The notes under the pieces were generated by a model. It did not search any database and was not told the DNA's origin. It worked only from the letters and a program-made list of their open reading frames with translations. Shown here piece by piece: positions 47,346 to 58,079 of a DNA stretch of 64,000 nt (within the stretch, counting starts at the first letter, position 1; the number at the start of each line of letters is the position of its first letter). Made by a program: the position numbers and the translations under genes. The stretch is from positions 39,933,235 through 39,997,234 of the forward strand of contig CM060066.1 of NCBI GenBank assembly GCA_030533445.1, read 5' to 3'. This DNA is from Cyprinodon diabolis. Lineage: Eukaryota > Chordata > Actinopteri > Cyprinodontiformes > Cyprinodontidae.

Positions 47346-50300
47346 ACGTGTTATAGATGGTTTATTTAATTAATACTGGTTGGTATTGAACTACAAAGGC
47401 ATTGCAGGAGGGTTGGTTTCATTCAGGCTTCATTTAGTAGCTGCACTCATTGTCGCCATTTGGCTTTCTGACAGTTCTGGGGGAGTAATTGTCTTTTTAT
47501 GTCTGCTTATTGTGTCCAGTGCTTAAATTCTATTTAGGCTCTGAAAGGTCTGAATGGACGCTTGATATATATAATCCTAATTTATCATGAGCAAATTGTT
47601 TTTTGGTCTTTATTGTATATGCATATGAAGTGGCTGTGCCCCTTTAAGTATAGAAACAAAATTGTTAAAGTTATATCTACATGACTTATAAGTTACAGGG
47701 GAAGGCAAAGACAGGTCAACCATCTGACTAATCCCAAAGTGAGTTTATGAAATTATCCAGTATAATTATGTTTCAGAATATTGAACAGGTTATAATACAT
47801 TTTTGCACAAAAAGACTTTAAGCCTCACCATGTAAAATTTATATATTCAACTGTATTTTTTTTTCTATAATGGAAGCTGTCTTTCTTAATCTTTGTAAAC
47901 TTGTCTGAAAACAGCAGGGAATGACAGTATAGATGACAGCATCAAATATTCATGGAATATTTACTGGGAACAGTTTTCGGCGCTAGTGTAATATATAGTC
48001 GACATTCTGGGTAATATTCTAAGTTTCTTTAGTGCATTTATAAAGACTGCATCAGGTAAAGTTTATATAGTTTTTGGTCTCTTTAATTTTATTTGTTTAT
48101 AGGAAAACCAACATTAACTGGTAGAAACTGTCAGGTTTTAAAGGTATAGTAAAGTATATAGTTAAACAACATAATGACTTTGGGAAGAATCATCCTTATT
48201 TAATTGATATAGGGGCAGCAAGAAAACAGCTTTTTTTCTGAAATTAGGTTAAGGTTATGTTATTAAATTTTAAATGCAGTGATTTTCCCATTTTACTTTC
48301 ACATGCCATAAACATTTGAATTGAAAATTGAATAAAAGTGTAGCAAATGAAATGTTTAGACTAAAAGGTTCTTAGTGCAGATAATATGATTATCAATACA
48401 TAACAATGATAACTTCATATAAGAAGCTAATGCCCCTACAATTTCACCTGATGCAACACAGGGATGTTAACAGTGTTAAATAAAATAAAATAATTAAAAA
48501 GATTAAACATTTGCCTGATGGTATTTTTCCCTATTGTTGTTTACACTATTTTCTCACAAAGACAACTTTTTAATTCAAACTGTTACTACATTGCTATTTA
48601 TAAATAGAATTTCAATTTGTAGGAATTTAGATATACAATCAATCATTAAAATATAAAACAGGTAAATAAGTCTAATGTTGCATTGTTGAGCGAAGAAGAC
48701 GAATTGGGTACAAGAGCAAGAAGTTCAACAGCTATGAAGTCTTCAGCATCTGATGAGGGCTGTGGTCCATCTGCAAGGCCATCTTGTGCCATTTCTTGGC
48801 ATAGAATTAAGGCATCCCACTAATTTGCAAGGTCTAGAACTGCTAGGGTTTTACTGCTAGATCTGCAAGGAGGTAAGGAGGCAATATCTGGACTTGTGCC
48901 CTTAAAATGAAACTCGCTAGACATTATACATGGGGCAACCCATTGAAGTTTGTTACAAATCTCTGCAAAGCTTATAGGCCACAATACTTATGCCTTGGTC
49001 CCCAACGAGTCAGTTCAACTTTACTACCTCACAAAACATATAGGTGATATATATGATGATATATGATCTGTTTTTATGCTTTTGTACGGTGACCTTGAGT
49101 GTCCAGAAAGGCGCCTTTTTAAATAAAATGTATTATTATTATTATATAGATTTGTTAAAAATGGAATTGACAACCAAGTTGTCAATATGATTTATGATGT
49201 GCTGTAAAATACATGTAACAAAGAAATTTCAGGCTGTGCAATGTTAGCAAAACTGTTCTAACATCAATCCCCACCTAAAAATCCTGATGTATCAAAGTGC
49301 TTTTCTTAAAATTGGTTGTGAGGTCAGTGTGTCTGCTGCCTCTGCACTCGTCATTTCGTAGTTTTGATGATGCTCAATTTTCTTCAGCACAGTTTAAGTT
49401 GCTATTAAATGGTGAATAAGCTCCTAATGTCTTCAGTTGTACTTATGTTTATTACTCAGTTTGGAAATCATGTACGCCACCATTTTATGTATGTTGTTGT
49501 AATATCTACATTCATTGTTCTCCACAGCCTTCATTGTGTAATGTAGTTTTATTTAATGTATACTACATCCCTGTTAAAACAGCTCTTATCTGTGAATATA
49601 TCACACACTGGCTCACAGTGTTTTTTACTTTCTGAATAAATTGGTTAACTCTTTTAAGTGTTTTGTTGTTTTGTCCGGTTTTAGCCAAGATTTGCATACT
49701 CTTCTGATCTGAACATATCTCTATTTCGACCTAATGCAACGGTTCTCACATTTTTTTTCTTTTGTAGCCATATTAAAGGTAGTGTGTTTACTCATACTCA
49801 AATAACCGGAAAAAAAACGTAACAAAATTTAAAAATTGCAGTTAAAATAACACAACTCCGTCATCATAACACATGTTATGGAAATCAAATTAGAGCCGAA
49901 TTTGAATCCAACAGCAATAAAGTTAAACACATCTGCAACTGGATCCTGGGATCTCCAGGTGCAGCGAGAGAAAGAAAGAGACAGTCAGATCGTTCAAACC
50001 TCCACAGAAACCTTAAGTCTCTAAAGGTTGATTAGCAGATAAATGTGTTTGTTTTCACTTTGTTTATGTTATGTGCCTGCTTCTCGATCTAAATCTGACT
50101 CACAATTAAAAAAACATTGTAATCTTAACAAGGGGAATTTGAATTGTGTCTGAGGACAAGAGAGAGAGAACCTTGGTATAGAGGCATAGAGTAACAATAA
50201 CAGAGTGAGCGCAGGTATTATGCAAAGAAGCACAGTCCTGCAGAGATTTGCATCATCTGTCCCTCGACGTCAAACCTGGTATTTAGGTATACATTTCTAA

Positions 50301-50637
50301 TGCTCATAAAACCCGTTTCCCTGTCCCTGTCTAAGTATGAGCAAAAATGTTTTAAATAAACTGCACCTATAAGAATTACATCAACCAAAAATATTACAGC
50401 TCTGTGTATGAGCATGTGCGTCACTGTAGCAGGTCTTACGGTTTAGAGTTACAGCACCTTGGGCAGCACTGTTTTATTCCTGAACCTTTAACTGGCTTCT
50501 GTTAAAAATAAGAAGTATGGAAAGAAAAACATTAGATAAACTACATTATTCAACACGAGGATCGTGTACCAGTTTTTTTAGCACTAGGGTTTTTTTGAAA
50601 AATAATCATGAATGAATGCAACAGAAACATGTACTTA
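47346..50637. other. Intronic DNA with a LINE-like (ATT)n tail at about 49075-49146
   Basis: AT-rich sequence. At about 49080-49146, GTGACCTTGAGTGTCCAGAA followed by AGGCGCC, AATAAAATG and (TATTAT)n looks like the 3' end of a fish non-LTR element; its body is not recognisable. Nothing else is supported. Confidence 0.5.
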
Positions 50638-50925
50638 CACTGCAAGGACTGATCTAATTATAATTTTAGTTTTTTTTTTAAATAAGTTTATTTGCTCTTA
50701 ATTTGAGCATGATAATAGAATGTTCTGTCAATGGAATACTTTTCACCCACCCTTTAAAAAAGGAATATTATGCTCTTGAAATAAGATAATGGCATCTATT
50801 CTACTTCTTTCAAATGTTCATCTTATTCGAATGTCAACGTTTCTTCTTTAGATGCTCAAATCAAGAAAAAACACCCTTATTTAAAGAAAAAAAAAAAACC
50901 TTTTAAGATTTCAATTTTTGCAGTG
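50638..50925. mobile_element. TA-flanked MITE with CACTGCAA termini
   Basis: A 288-bp AT-rich segment bounded by TA at 50636-50637 and 50926-50927. Ends are inverted: CACTGCAAGGACTGA on the left and CACTGCAAAAATTGA on the complementary strand at the right, 12 of 15 identical. It has no coding capacity. The style matches common fish MITEs mobilised by Tc1/mariner-type transposases; the superfamily is inferred only from the TA duplication. Confidence 0.6.
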
Positions 50926-51567
50926 TAAATAGTTGAGCTTCATCACTTCATTTGTGCTGTTCTGCATACCTTCCATTGCATTTTTTAGGTTAATTTTTTC
51001 AAAGGATATATTATCATTGAGGCATGGAAGCAGCTGAGTTTTTAAAATGTGAGTAGTTTTGATTGTAGAAGAATAAGGAACTAGGGCTTAACTCAGAATG
51101 GATGAAGGAGAAAAAAATACTCTTTGTTCCACTTCCTCTTTGTTCCTCTTTTCCCAGTTACACAGTCTGAGTCGATTATGTTTCTTAATCCATCTCTGTT
51201 GAGCGTGTCCAAAAAGTATTAGGAGACGATTCTTACCCAAGTTTCTGAGTCAGTGGGTTATAGAGAGTGTACATAGCGGAAAATCAACATTAAGGTCTAA
51301 AAACTTAACTTCAGCTTTTCGTCCCCATTTTTACTTTCTATTCTGTTATCTCATATATAAAAAAGACCTACTCTAAACCCAGCAAATAACGACTTAGTAA
51401 AAAAAAATCTTCTTTGTCTGCATTCTGAAAAATGTAAAAGCAAGGTTCGCTCAATGCTTGAACTATACCTATTTTTTAAGTTGTGCAAAATGTTCTATTA
51501 TGAGATCAGTTTTAGTTTAAAAAACTCAAAAACGCATGCTGGTTGTGCGAAAAATCCAAGTACTCAC
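50926..51567. other. Intronic DNA, no feature recognised
   Basis: AT-rich sequence leading to the donor at 51561-51567. Confidence 0.5.
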
Positions 51568-51660
51568 CTGTGGACATAGGCTGTCAATTTGGGTGGCTGC
51601 CATCCGTACTAACTTCACACCTTCTTCGTTGTTGGAGATGGAGCAAGCTAAATTAGCCAC
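51568..51660 (-). CDS. ctnna2: ctnna2 internal exon: M2 region, 93 nt
   Basis: A small exon of 31 complete codons: VANLACSISNNEEGVKLVRM followed by AATQIDSLCPQ. The acceptor is CTTTTTTCAG and the donor GTGAGTA at 51561-51567. The ending AATQIDSLCPQ distinguishes CTNNA2 from CTNNA1, which has SASQLEALCPQ, and is the best evidence for the paralogue. It encodes part of an M2 helix hairpin in the central region of alpha-catenin, which links cadherin-beta-catenin to actin at cell junctions and, in this paralogue, mainly in neurons. The length is divisible by three, so the exon could be skipped without a frameshift. It is the first visible ctnna2 exon in gene order; the preceding exon, ending FREHANKLVE in relatives, was not found between 51661 and 64000. 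Two inverted Tc1-like copies flank it. Confidence 0.96.
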
Positions 51661-52301
51661 CTGAAAAAAGGAAGCAAAACAAGGCACGATTACTCTTAAA
51701 TGTAACTGTAAACATCTGTTTTTCTGGAGTATAAAATAAGCTTAAAATTACATCTGGAAAATAAATGATAAGTATTTGCAAACCAAAAATAAATACATAA
51801 AACCCAGTTATAATTTAAACATTCGGTCTTAGGGAACGATACACCTGTCAGGAGCCTTTTTAACTAATATACCAATGAGCAGTATATAAAAAGAGCCCTC
51901 CCAAAGAAACAGCTTTCATTAAGAAACTTCTAATGTCACCAATTGTGTCAGATGAGACAGGATCGAATTGTAATGCTGTTCAAAAGACTTACTAGTGAGC
52001 CTTTACAAGATTATCTTGACAGAGAACAGTAAAGCTCTGTGCTGACTGCTAGTTTTAAGATTTTATTCAGAGGGAATTAGTTGATTGCTGTTAAGGAAAA
52101 TAGAAATTCTAGCCCGAAGGTAAGGTTTTCTTGACTGAGGAGCTTAAGAGTACTATCTCAACAGACATCAGTTAAAGCAATATTGAAGTAAAAGTAGCAT
52201 GAAGACTAAAGAGAACTAAAAGTGACTATCCAACTAAATCGACACATTTGAGAACACAGACAGTTATGAGAATGAGGGCCATGTTCAAAAGCTGAACAGG
52301 T
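51661..52301. other. Intronic DNA, no feature recognised
   Basis: Start of the large upstream intron; AT-rich. Confidence 0.5.
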
Positions 52302-52373
52302 TGATCTCTAGTATAGTGGTGAGTATCCCTGCCTGTCATGCTAGAGACCAGGGTTTGATTCCCTGAAAGGGAG
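52302..52373 (+). pseudogene. tRNA-Asp(GTC)-like pseudogene or SINE head
   Basis: Exactly 72 nt aligning without gaps to a eukaryotic tRNA-Asp: TAGTATAGTGGTGAGTATCC in the D-arm region, the anticodon loop CCTGTCATG (GTC), and GGTTTGATTCCCTG in the T-arm. The acceptor stem and the anticodon stem have several mismatches, and the T-loop has TTTGATT instead of TTCGATT. It is therefore a tRNA-derived relic, not a working tRNA gene. Confidence 0.7.
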
Positions 52374-52383
52374 GGTGAATATT

Positions 52384-52606
52384 GGGGAGTGGCTGCCTAG
52401 TGGTTTAGGGCATTGCACAGGGCTTCCAGAGGTTCTGAGTTCAAGCCCCACTCCCACAGACTGTCACTCTGGCTCGCTGAGCATGACCCTTAACCCCAGG
52501 CGCTGCACAATGCCAGCCTATTGCCCCCCAAATGTGATGGGTTAAATGTACAGAGGTAATTTTGTTGCTCTGTACTGGTGACAGTGTAATGACAATAAAA
52601 ATAAAA
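52384..52606 (+). repeat. tRNA-derived SINE
   Basis: Begins 10 bp after the tRNA-Asp relic with an A-box-like TGCCTAGTGG and a B-box-like GTTCAAGCCCC at about 52439-52449. The body includes CTCGCTGAGCATGACCCTTA, and the 3' end is TGACAATAAAAATAAA. I recognise the layout of a common teleost SINE (head, body, LINE-derived tail). Confidence 0.65.
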
Positions 52607-55600
52607 AGCTGAACAAAACAAATTCAATTTCAGCTCTTAGCAATACTACTATCTTAGAAACTTGATATGCAAAGTCAGCATAGTCACCAAAGTCACATGC
52701 CCCAAACAATCTTATGAAACGTTAAGAGACAGCTTTCAGGAGTTGCTTGATTTGTGAATCATGAGCTTCACTGTGCCCCTCATGTCTCAGCCTTTTTTAT
52801 TTTTACAAACATAATTTCATGTAGTTTTTAAAATGAATGCAGGGACATTGTGTTGAACCCTCTATGTCACTGATGTTCGAGATAGAATTGTGAGATATTG
52901 AGCAGTGTGGATCCTTCTGTTGCTGAGAAATAATTTGATCCATCTGTATACAAAATCATAGCTTTCCAAGTAACAAGAACAGTAAAAACAGAATTAATTA
53001 AGATAATGTTTTCAACTCTAATGTTCATCTAGCAAGCCTAAATCATTGAAAGGGTTTGGCAGCTCATATATGGAACCTAATTTCATAATTAAGGTGCCAA
53101 GTTGTTTTTATGAATTAAAACTATCTTGCTCTCTTTTTCAAAGTACATTTTCCTGATAAGATGTTTCAAATCAGACTCCTTAAAAATGTATGTAGCAGCT
53201 TATCTGAGCCGATTGTTAAATTTATTTTTGGCGCGTGAACTAAATACATTAGTTAACAGTTGGATTGCACAAAACTAATTAAATGTGCTGCAAAGAATTT
53301 TAAGACTTTGTAAATTGACTCTGAATGCAACATACCATAAAGAGCTGGTTGAGTAATTTTACAAAGGCAAAAACATCATAGGTGTAAAACTGAGCTTTTA
53401 AAATCACTACATCTAAACCATACCCTTTAATGACGGAAACAAACACAGATACAGGCAAAGCTAGTGTCCTTCATGAAGTTATCAGTTTTCTCTACACAGT
53501 TACTGCATCTCATGCCTAATTTAAATAATTTCAAAACGCCAATCCCATTCCCAAACAGATCAGATTTCAGCTTGAACCTTTGGGCTTTGAGACAGAACTG
53601 AGCAGACGTGTGCCTGTTGGCAGCGAAAGGTGCCAGTCTGCATTAGCACTTCTAGTGCTCTTGTCAATGTTTGCAAGAAAGTGAGGTAAATCAAATTTGT
53701 TTTAGAGGACTCTTGCTTAGAGCTCTGTCTCTTTACCCGTGACAGCAATGAGCACATTGATGGATTACAGTCCTTTATGTGAAGCTGTGTGTGTTTAAAC
53801 TGGTGCCAGTGAGAGAGTGGAAGTGTGCGATTGTGAGCTGACGCCTCACAAATGTGAGTGACCGATTGCAATGAACCATAGAAAGCATATTTTTCAACTT
53901 TAATTCAGTCTGTGATATTATTAAAGACCAATGAGATGATTTTGTAATTCTTTAAAGGCATTTAAATATTTTTTTCCAATAATTCTCCTCATCTTCACCT
54001 ATCATATTGGAAATTAATCATAAAATGAAGTAGATAAGTGAAGTTATTATCTACAAAAGAAATGCTGGAGAACATTTTCCCCTAAAAATTTTCTTGGTGT
54101 ATTTAGGAAAAAATATTTTTTCAAGGTTCTCATACAAACTCATATTTTCTGGAAAATTGTGCTTATGTACAGTTTTCTTGTTCTTCTGTTAAGTAAAGTC
54201 GAGATTTGAAAAATAACAGAAAAAGACACAATTTTTATAAAGCAATTTTTTTATATTATTTCTATCTAATCCTGGCTCTAATCAAGATACAATTGCTCTT
54301 TTTAACCTGGAGAAATCACCTCTTTTTTGACTTCACCCACTTACATCCTTTTGCAACTGCAGCTCATCTCGCCCCCACCCCCCACCCCCACCAGACTGCT
54401 GAGGTGTCTCAGGAGGCGAAAGGGGCAGAGGTCTCTCCGGATGTTGGAACCATGCCCAACAGGCCCCCTCCCACTCGCTCTTACCAAACACAAAGTGCAA
54501 GGCTGGGGCCAGAGGAACAACATCCAGCCCAAACTGCTAATTGCAATCATCTAAGGAAGCACTTTTCCTTTGGGTGTTAATTTCTTTTTTCTGACAGAGG
54601 TGCAAAAAACCAAGACAGAGGGTCTGAGAATGCACCGTGCAAGCCTAATGCTGATATGGTCAAAGATACTGGAGCAGAATAAGGAATTCAAAGAGGCAGA
54701 TGGATGAGGCTGTGTGTGTATCTGTGTGAGAGTGAGAAACGGAGGAACAGAGAGAGATCCCTGCTGAATGGCCATTCTTCATTTTAGCCTAGAACAAAGA
54801 ACTATCGATTCTGTCCTTTAGCTCTGCCGTGGATAATCACTTCAATTCTAATTTGATGAAGGTTTCCATGGCACTTGGAGAGATGGGTACTCTCATGTTA
54901 GCCATTTAAATCTCTGAAATTGATCTGAGTAACTGGAAGATGCTCAGACAGTGTTGGCTTTTATTCGTTTCTCTAGCTGGGGTGTGACTACATTGGACTT
55001 CTTATGCAACGTCTGGAATCAAAGAAATTGATAACACTTTGAAGTAGTTTGTCTTCTTTTTTCCTAAGAAGCAAAGCTAACTATCAACTCATCTCAATGT
55101 ATTCAGCTTAAAGATAATTAGCCTGTGGTTCTGCGACAGCGTAAGGCTCAGGCTGTTTTGATAGCTTACTTGGGGTTATTTACATTGTTCGTTCTAGTAT
55201 CTCTCATATTCCTCTTAAAACACTTCATAAATTCTCTAAGGAGTTTGGATCAGGTAATTGTGCCCACCAATCTACCACATAAATTCTATGTCCATCAAAC
55301 AAGTCTGTATCACTTTTGCACCTGTTTATAAGTTGTACTACAAGATATATTATGTTTGCACAATCACTTTAGTGTTCCTTATTTGGGATCTTAGTAGATA
55401 AGGCCCTAAGTATAGTTTATCCATAAAAAAGGTTTCAATTTTTTAAAATTAGGATGAAATTTATTAAACATTTTTACTGTATTCAATTTTGTTCAGATAC
55501 ACCTACATTTATCAATATATTCTCTTTAATTACAGCATCTAAAGATCTAAATTTAAAACCTATTTATGCTGACAATCCAGATAAAGGCAAAACTTAAAAA

Positions 55601-55978
55601 TTGTTTTCAGTCATCAGAATAATAAATAAAGTCCAACTACTGTATGTTTAAATCAATGTCAGAAGAAATCTATTTGTTTTGTGTCAAGACCTCAGTGGTT
55701 ATGATAAAGATTCAGAAGCCCAAGGAACCCCACAATAAGATTGGGTTTAAAGTTCAGGCTAAAAGATACTTTGCAACATCTCACACTTTGTTAAATCAAT
55801 AGTTTGATATGCTAGAAATACAAATTCACAAAACCTAGATGTCAACCTATGCTCACAGGTGGAGCAAAGAAGCATTAATCAGAGAAGCAGCCAAGACGAC
55901 CTTGGTAATACTGGATCAGCTGCAGTGATCCACATGTCAGGTAGCTGGATTTGTCAACAGAACAAACAATCTTTAAAT
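52607..55978. other. Intronic DNA; less AT-rich block at about 54320-54900
   Basis: Mostly AT-rich. About 54320-54900 is richer in GC, contains a C-rich run at 54371-54392 and is open for up to 124 codons on the plus strand, but no domain is recognisable and low-complexity composition explains the frames. It may be a conserved non-coding element. Confidence 0.4.
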
Positions 55979-56247
55979 GATGAATAACCTGTGCTTATAT
56001 AGCGCCTTTTCAAGTTAGGGGAATCAAAATGCCTTACACTACAGTAATTCAGCCATTCATGTTAACATTTGCACACTGATGGTGGTAGGCTACACTTGAG
56101 GAAGACTGACAGAAATGAGGCTGGTACAACCGGGTTCTCTGACCACCATCAGTGGGCAATGCTGTTGAAGTGTCTTGCCCAAGAATACAATGACCAACAC
56201 AGAGGAGGCTTGGGTTCAAACAGGCACCCCTCCAGCTGCAAGACATA

Positions 56248-57495
56248 CACTATATTGCCAAAAGTATTTGCTCACCCATCCAAATTATTGGAATCAGGTG
56301 TTCCAATCACTTCCATGGCCACAGGTGTATAAATTCAAGCACCTAGGCATGCAGACTGTTTTTACAAACATTTGTGAAAGAATGGGTCGCTCTCAGGAGC
56401 TCAGTGAATTCCAGCGTGGAACTGTGATAGGATGCCACCTGTGCAACAAATCCAGTCGTGAAATTTCCTCGCTCCTAAATATTCCACAGTCAACTGTCAG
56501 CTGTATTATAAGAAAATGGAAGTGTTTGGGAACGACAGCAACTCAGCCACGAAGTGGTAGGCCACGTAAACTGACGGAGCGGGGTCAGCGGATGCTGAAG
56601 CGCATAGTGCGAAGAGGTCGCCAACTTTCTGCAGAGTCAATCACTACAGACCTCCAAACTTCATGTGGCCTTCAGATTAGCTCAAGAACAGTGCGCAGAG
56701 AGCTTCATGGAATGGGTTTCCATGGTCGAGCAGCTGCATCCAAGCCATACATAACCAAGTGCAATGCAAAGCGTCGGATGCGGTGGTGTAAAGCACGCCG
56801 CCACTGGACTCTAGAGCAGTGGAGACGCGTTCTCTGGAGTGACGAATCGCGCTTCTCCATCTGGCAATCTGATGGACGGGTCTGGGTTTGGCGGTTGCCA
56901 GGAGAACGGTACTTGTCTGACTGCATTGTGCCAAGTGTAAAGTTTGGTGGAGGGGGGATTATGGTGTGGGGTTGTTTTTCAGGAGCTGGGCTTGGCCCCT
57001 TAGTTCCAGTGAAAGGAACTCTGAATGCTTCAGCATACCAAGACATTTTGGACAATTCCATGCTCCCAACTTTGTGGGAACAGTTTGGAGCTGGCCCCTT
57101 CCTCTTCCAACATGACTGTGCACCAGTGCACAAAGCAAGGTCCATAAAGACATGGATGACAGAGTCTGGTGTGGATGAACTTGACTGGCCTGCACAGAGT
57201 CCTGACCTCAACCCGATAGAACACCTTTGGGATGAATTAGAGCGGAGACTGAGAGCCAGGCCTTCTCGTCCAACATCAGTGTGCGACCTCACAAATGCGC
57301 TTCTGGAAGAATGGTCAAAAATTCCCATAAACACACTCCTAAACCTTGTGGACAGCCTTCCCAGAAGAGTTGAAGCTGTTCTAGCTGCAAAGGGTGGACC
57401 GACGTCATATTGAACCCTATGGATTAGGAACGGGATGTCACTTAAGCTCATATGTGAGTCAAGGCAGGTGAGCAAATACTTTTGGCAATATAGTG
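56248..57495 (+). mobile_element. Full-length Tc1-like transposon, copy 2 (apparently intact)
   Basis: A 1248-bp element flanked by TA (56246-56247 and 57496-57497) with perfect 29-bp terminal inverted repeats starting CACTATATTGCCAAAAGTAT. It encodes an uninterrupted transposase and looks complete and potentially autonomous. It is opposite in orientation to copy 1 and antisense to ctnna2. Confidence 0.96.
56382..57413 (+). CDS. Tc1-like DD34E transposase, intact, 343 aa
   Basis: A cut-and-paste transposase expected to bind the 29-bp ends and insert at TA. The ATG at 56382 gives 343 residues, the usual length for the family; an in-frame ATG at 56349 would add 11 residues, and the frame upstream of that is SINE or terminal-repeat DNA. 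The N-terminal paired-like helix-turn-helix region spans about residues 1-110, with the GRPRKL AT-hook-like/nuclear-localisation motif at 59-64. The catalytic domain has Asp 154 (WSDESRF), Asp 245 (FQHDCAPVH) and Glu 280 (DLNPIEHLW), with 34 residues between the last two. The glycine-rich [10 protein letters not shown] box is at about 188-197. The C-terminus AAKGGPTSY is complete. No defect is visible, so function is plausible but unproven. Confidence 0.95.
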   Translation: MGRSQELSEFQRGTVIGCHLCNKSSREISSLLNIPQSTVSCIIRKWKCLGTTATQPRSGRPRKLTERGQRMLKRIVRRGRQLSAESITTDLQTSCGLQISSRTVRRELHGMGFHGRAAASKPYITKCNAKRRMRWCKARRHWTLEQWRRVLWSDESRFSIWQSDGRVWVWRLPGERYLSDCIVPSVKFGGGGIMVWGCFSGAGLGPLVPVKGTLNASAYQDILDNSMLPTLWEQFGAGPFLFQHDCAPVHKARSIKTWMTESGVDELDWPAQSPDLNPIEHLWDELERRLRARPSRPTSVCDLTNALLEEWSKIPINTLLNLVDSLPRRVEAVLAAKGGPTSY

Positions 57496-57515
57496 TACTT
57501 CTGCCTCCACTGGGG

Positions 57516-57759
57516 CTTGATAAGAGACACAAAACATGCTAAAGCCAAAGGCGATCTATGACTAGTCATTTTTGCAATTTTCCAAAAGCCATTAAGGCGT
57601 TACAAAGCAAATGTGAAAGAATGCACTCTGGTCAGAACAGACCACAAACAAACGTTTCTGACCTACAAAACTTTAGCAAGTTGAAAACAAGCATTGTTCA
57701 AGACATCGTCTCACATCACACTGTAGTGGCAGCATCATGCAAAGGGGATGTATATTCTT
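57516..57759. other. Intronic DNA with a possible DNA-transposon fragment
   Basis: CACTGTAGTGGCAGCATCAT near 57719 resembles an internal motif of common fish DNA transposons, but the match is short. Confidence 0.3.
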
Positions 57760-58079
57760 GGTAAATGGTAAATGGCATGTATAGCACCTTTTTTCAAGTC
57801 AGGAGACTTGACCAAAGCGCTTTACCCTACATTCATTCACCCATTCACGCACACACTCACACACTGATGGTGGCAAGCTACATTGTAGCCACAGCTGCCC
57901 TGGGGCTCACTGACAGAAGCGGGGCTGCCGTACACTGGCGCCACCGGGCCCTCTGACCACCATCAGTAGACAATGCAGGTGCCCAAGGACACAACGACAC
58001 TGAAAGTCAGAACCGGGGCTTGAACCGTAAATCCTTCGACTTCAGGGCAAAATCCTACATCCAACGCCCCTATAGCCCA
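57760..58079 (-). repeat. SINE, GGTAAATGG family, near-complete copy
   Basis: Runs from GGTAAATGGTAAATGGCATG through CATTCACCCATTCACGCACA, GGTGGCAAGCTACATTGTAG and CTGACCACCATCAGTAGACA to GGGGCTTGAACCG and CAACGCCCC. Read on the minus strand, the tRNA-like head (around 58079-58010, with CGGTTCAAGCCCC as B box) comes first and the GGTAAATGG unit forms the tail. It matches 9253-9461 very closely. Confidence 0.7.

Larger units (their letters stand above)
55979..57515 (-). repeat. SINE (GGTAAATGG family, diverged) split by a Tc1-like element
   Basis: The left piece (55979-56247) has TATATAGCGCCTTTTCAAGT, CACTGATGGTGGTAGGC and GGGTTCAAACAGGCACCCC. The right piece (about 57496-57515) continues with TACTTCTGCCTCC. 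Removing the transposon and one TA restores GCAAGACTACTTCTGCCTCC, the expected continuation of the tRNA-like head. The SINE is older and more diverged than the one at 57760. Confidence 0.7.

Noticed and set aside
52302..52373. Functional tRNA-Asp gene
   Set aside because: Acceptor and anticodon stems contain several mismatches and the T-loop is altered; it is a relic or SINE head.
54206..54580. 124-codon plus-strand frame
   Set aside because: Low-complexity Pro/His-rich composition from a C-rich tract, with no start context, domain or splice support.
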